Position numbers and translations under genes: made by a program | Source: Bacillus sp. FJAT-27264 | GTDB lineage: Bacteria > Bacillota > Bacilli > Paenibacillales > Paenibacillaceae | Direction: 5' to 3' | Assembly (NCBI RefSeq): GCF_001682855.1 | Contig: NZ_MAQW01000031.1 | Location: 487 to 64,486 of the forward strand | Length of the DNA: 64,000 nt | Notes under the pieces: generated by a model | Seen by the model: only the letters and a program-made list of their open reading frames with translations | Database searches by the model: none | Told to the model about the DNA's origin: nothing | Part shown: piece after piece, positions 61,046-64,000 of the stretch | How the letters are laid out: each line of letters begins with the position of its first letter | How positions within the stretch are numbered: position 1 is the stretch's first letter

Positions 61046-61118
61046 ACTCCTGAACAGCTGCTGAGTTATGACTTGGACAAGTTATGAGTTATGGCTCTGC
61101 AGCATTCAGGAGTTTTTT
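61046..61118 (+). terminator. terminator of the rightward operon
   Basis: ACTCCTGAACAGCTGC (61046-61061) pairs with GCAGCATTCAGGAGT (61099-61113) with one unpaired base, then six T. Confidence 0.88.
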
Positions 61119-61227
61119 CGCTGGCAAAATGGGCCAATGCCGATTCTGGCAGTTTTTCTATGGACATACCGGGGGATTATAGCTATCATTAGGAATATTA
61201 AAATTTAATAGTAGTATACTTAATGGA

Positions 61228-61400
61228 GAAGGTGCAGACTCAGATCGCCTGGGTTTGCTTAAAAGGGAAGTCCGGTTCAAAATCCGGCGCGGTCCCGCCA
61301 CTGTAGATGCGGAGCGACTTTTCAAAGGCCACTGTTCCTATAAAGGATTCGGGAAGGCGGAAAGAAGCGATGAGGCATGAGCCAGGAAACCTGCCTTCTT
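61228..61400 (+). ncRNA. cobalamin riboswitch
   Basis: The conserved elements appear in order: TCCGGTTCAAAATCCGGCGC stem, the B12 box GCCACTG (61297-61303), and GCCAGGAAACCTGCC (61381-61395). The following leader region (to ~61505) can form alternative stems before the terminator at 61508-61534. Binding of adenosylcobalamin is expected to favour termination. Confidence 0.92.
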
Positions 61401-61507
61401 CAAGGTGTTCCCATGCCTTCGGGGGGTGAGGCCGGGAACCAGCTGCAGATGGATGTGCTCCGGGAAAGAAATTCCCGTACGTCTGCCCTCAAGCCAAGTT
61501 TGTTCTG

Positions 61508-61534
61508 ACCGCCCTTCATGTTAGGGCGGTTTTT
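61508..61534 (+). terminator. riboswitch terminator hairpin
   Basis: ACCGCCC (61508-61514) pairs with GGGCGGT (61524-61530), then TTTT. It is the expression platform of the cobalamin riboswitch, 50 bases before the gene. Confidence 0.88.
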
Positions 61535-61583
61535 ATGTTGTTTATTTTCCAGCATAAACCAAAATTATAAAGAAAAGAGGTTC

Positions 61584-64000
61584 ATGATGAAAAGAATGTT
61601 ATCATCCCGGGCGCTTGCGCTTGGACTGGCGTTAGTGCTGGTCATCTCCATTCTTGGCTCTTCGCTGGTGCCGGCAGGACAAGCCTTCGCCGAAGCACAG
61701 CAAAGCCTTACTGATCAAAGAGTTACAGAAACTAGCGTAACAGATGCCACCTATGGAGCCTCAGCTTTTGCGGCGGCTGAGCCAGAACGGGTAGGTGTTG
61801 CAAAAGCTGTCTATGACACTACCAATTATGTTTTGAAAAGAGGAAATTTATCCGATTGGGATGCTATCGGGCTGGGACGCAATGGTGTTAAGGTTCCCGA
61901 CAGCTACCGCACTAATCTTGAGAATAAGGTAAAAACAGCAAACGGGACTTATACAAATGTGACTGACTACGCCCGGATCTCACTTGCAGTGACCGCGATC
62001 GGCGGTGATGCGTCCAATTTCAAAGGTTATAATCTAATTGAACGTATTTATAATAGCGAGAGAATGACTAATCAGGGTATCAATGGTCCTGTTTACAGTC
62101 TACTGGCCATTGATTCCGGTAAATATAACATTCCAAATGATGCACGATGGAACACAGACAAGATTTTAGCTGAGATTCTCTCCAAGCAAAACGCAGATGG
62201 AGGATTTGGCTTTGGTACGACGAGCGATCCTGATCTGACGGCTATGACACTGAACGCTTTGGCTGCACATGCTGATGTACCGGCAGTGAAAACTGCTGGC
62301 GAACGTGCAATTCAATGGCTGAAGCTCAAGCAGAAAGCAGACGGTGGATATAACACCAGCAGTGAGACTGTAGCACAGGCTATAATCGGATTGACTTCAG
62401 CGGCGATTAATCCGACTGGTCCAGATTTCACTAAGGGACAGGTAAACCTTGTCGATAAGCTGCTTTCCTTTGGTTTATCGGATGGAAGCTTCCGCCATGT
62501 AATTAGCGGGGGCGCCAATGCAATGGCGACGGAGCAAGCCTTGCAGGCACTGATCTCCTATGAATTGTTCCTCAAAGGGGAAAAATTCTATGATTTCGGA
62601 CAGCCTACTTCTCAGAAACCGGGAGTTCAGACTTATCTAACGATCGAAGGTCCGGAGGGACCAATTGCACAAGGAGCAGTACAGGCTCCTACGGCATTGA
62701 AGGCTTTGGAGAAATTTGCTAATTCCAATAATATCCCGTTAAAGATTACCGATGCTGGATGGGGCAAGTACGTAGATGCCATTAATGGTATTTCACAGAA
62801 AAAATATGGTGGATATGATGGCTGGCTATTTGCTATCAATAAATACGGCAAGTGGAGTTATCCGAATGTAGGAGCAGAAGATTATGAGCTGCAACCTGGT
62901 GAACAGGTACTGTTCTACTATGGCGATTATTTCGGCACCAGCCCTGTAGATTACGTTACGGCTTCTCCGGGTGTACCTGCTTCTGGGGAAGCATTTACTG
63001 TTAACGTATTTAAGGATGTTAAAGACCTAGAAGATGAGACTAAATCAAGCAGTCAACCTGCTGCTGATGTAAAGGTCACTATAGGTGACGAAACAGTTAT
63101 AACGGATAGTAAAGGTATTGCAGCATTTAGCGGAAAAGCACAGGGAAGCTACGACATTGAGGTTACAGGTTACCGTGAAGGTGCTGTTCCGAGCATCGTA
63201 CGGACGACATCACAAATTTCAGTTGCTCCTGAAGTTCAAGCCCATGTTGTTATTGAAGGGCCAACGGGTCCTATAGCTAGCGGATCAGCCAACGCTACGA
63301 GTGCTTTGCAGGCTCTGAAGAAAGTGGCTCAGTCGAGCAATGTTCCTTTGGTGATAAGAGGGAGTAATTTCGGAGAATATGTTGCTTCTATAAATGGGAT
63401 ATCAGAAAAAAGTTACGATATCTTTGATGGTTGGATGTTCGCTGTCAAAGAAGAGGGACATTGGGTCTCTCCATTTGTAGGCGCAGCAGATTATGAGCTT
63501 CAACAAGGACAAGAGGTCGTATTTTTCTACGGTGATTACGGGGTTACCGATCTCATCAATTCTATTAAAGTAGAACCGGAATCTCCTGTATCCGGGCAGC
63601 CTTTTACAATTACCGTTTCCAAAGATGTGACGGATTGGAGCGAGGGTGTACCTAAAAACATTGTTGTTCCGGCCGAGGGAGCAAAGGTCAGCATTAATGG
63701 TGAAGCAATTACCACCAATGCGGAAGGAGAAGCAAATTTTGCTTCTGGTACAGCGGCTGGCAGCTACACTATTGAAGTAACAGGCTACCGTCAAAATGCT
63801 GTTCCAACGATAGTTCGGGCAACGAAAAGTTTGACGGTTAATAAAACCAGTGATCCTTCAACGCCGATTCCTACCAAAAAAACAGTTACCTTATTGGTGG
63901 AGGGGGATGCCATCAAAGGTACTATTTTTTCTGCTAAAGAGGTAAGCCTGAATCCTGGTGATACACCATACTCATTGCTGGTTCGCCAGTTGAGTAGCAG
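61584..64000 (+). CDS. secreted cobalamin-binding-type protein (barrel plus DUF4430 repeats), partial
   Basis: At least 805 residues, cut by the window end. A signal peptide lies at ~3-36 (LALGLALVLVISILGSSLV, ending AFA). Residues ~60-330 form an alpha/alpha barrel with DGGFGFG and DGGYNT repeats, like squalene-cyclase/transcobalamin barrels. DUF4430-type units begin near 350 (TIEGPEGPIAQGAV), 553 (VIEGPTGPIASGSA) and 766, separated by Ig-like spacers. With the B12 riboswitch upstream, it probably binds cobalamin or a corrinoid outside the cell. AAGAGG precedes ATG 61584. Confidence 0.85.
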   Translation, partial: MMKRMLSSRALALGLALVLVISILGSSLVPAGQAFAEAQQSLTDQRVTETSVTDATYGASAFAAAEPERVGVAKAVYDTTNYVLKRGNLSDWDAIGLGRNGVKVPDSYRTNLENKVKTANGTYTNVTDYARISLAVTAIGGDASNFKGYNLIERIYNSERMTNQGINGPVYSLLAIDSGKYNIPNDARWNTDKILAEILSKQNADGGFGFGTTSDPDLTAMTLNALAAHADVPAVKTAGERAIQWLKLKQKADGGYNTSSETVAQAIIGLTSAAINPTGPDFTKGQVNLVDKLLSFGLSDGSFRHVISGGANAMATEQALQALISYELFLKGEKFYDFGQPTSQKPGVQTYLTIEGPEGPIAQGAVQAPTALKALEKFANSNNIPLKITDAGWGKYVDAINGISQKKYGGYDGWLFAINKYGKWSYPNVGAEDYELQPGEQVLFYYGDYFGTSPVDYVTASPGVPASGEAFTVNVFKDVKDLEDETKSSSQPAADVKVTIGDETVITDSKGIAAFSGKAQGSYDIEVTGYREGAVPSIVRTTSQISVAPEVQAHVVIEGPTGPIASGSANATSALQALKKVAQSSNVPLVIRGSNFGEYVASINGISEKSYDIFDGWMFAVKEEGHWVSPFVGAADYELQQGQEVVFFYGDYGVTDLINSIKVEPESPVSGQPFTITVSKDVTDWSEGVPKNIVVPAEGAKVSINGEAITTNAEGEANFASGTAAGSYTIEVTGYRQNAVPTIVRATKSLTVNKTSDPSTPIPTKKTVTLLVEGDAIKGTIFSAKEVSLNPGDTPYSLLVRQLSS

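Overview
The window looks like a chromosomal segment of a Paenibacillus-type member of the Bacillota. Pointers are a dense tRNA cluster of Bacillota type, strong AGGAGG-type ribosome binding sites with many GTG/TTG starts, PerR and NrdR operators, and genes resembling cse60, ypsA, comQXPA and nrdIEF. No phage, transposase, CRISPR array or rRNA gene was seen.

Layout. 1-1393: thirteen complete tRNA genes plus the 3' tip of a fourteenth, closed by a terminator. A 23-bp repeat of the tRNA-Asp end interrupts the cluster. 1.7-12.6 kb: housekeeping and accessory genes (WYL regulator, a decayed glycine-zipper protein, a Gre-like factor, cse60, PerR-controlled catalase, diguanylate cyclase, glucan phosphorylase, ribokinase, aroD, a MerR/TipAS regulator with an ACG in place of its expected start). 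12.9-26.6 kb: exonuclease, CYTH protein, threonine synthase, oxidoreductase and radical-SAM pair, an alcohol dehydrogenase/SDR pair with a divergent AraC regulator, a 700-residue methyltransferase of unknown role, and an AraC regulator divergent from a GH42 beta-galactosidase.

27.0-32.5 kb: a complete ComQXPA-type peptide quorum-sensing locus (prenyl transferase, 57-residue pheromone precursor, sensor kinase, response regulator). It is preceded by an unusual gene resembling the stand-alone C-terminal (thiopeptide-type) domain of lanthipeptide dehydratases. Inverted CCGCA/TGCGG elements and a ComA-box-like site lie upstream of the putative operon and of comX. 32.5-39.6 kb: ypsA, a lipoprotein, a two-component system divergent from a YceI protein, a MutT protein and another Gfo/Idh oxidoreductase. 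39.7-43.6 kb: a broken ADP-ribosylglycohydrolase gene next to nrdIEF, which is fronted by two NrdR boxes 31 bp apart.

43.9-61.0 kb: the most unusual part, two divergent operons of about 17 kb. One encodes three membrane-anchored proteins: a 50-residue single-pass protein missed by ordinary length cut-offs, a zinc-ribbon two-TM protein and a large TM protein. The other encodes a secreted/anchored vWA protein, an 1129-residue tubulin-like GTPase, a 794-residue partner, a membrane vWA protein, a 211-residue beta-rich protein, a zinc-finger P-loop GTPase and a 1010-residue GAP1-like protein with one TM segment and an external tail. They are adjacent, tightly spaced and probably form one membrane-linked cytoskeletal/GTPase machine of undescribed function, possibly a conflict or stress system.

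61.2-64.0 kb: a cobalamin riboswitch with terminator controls a secreted protein that runs off the window. It combines an alpha/alpha-barrel with repeated DUF4430 (transcobalamin C-terminal-like) domains, an architecture like intrinsic factor/transcobalamin. All function calls come from reading motifs by eye; no database search was run.
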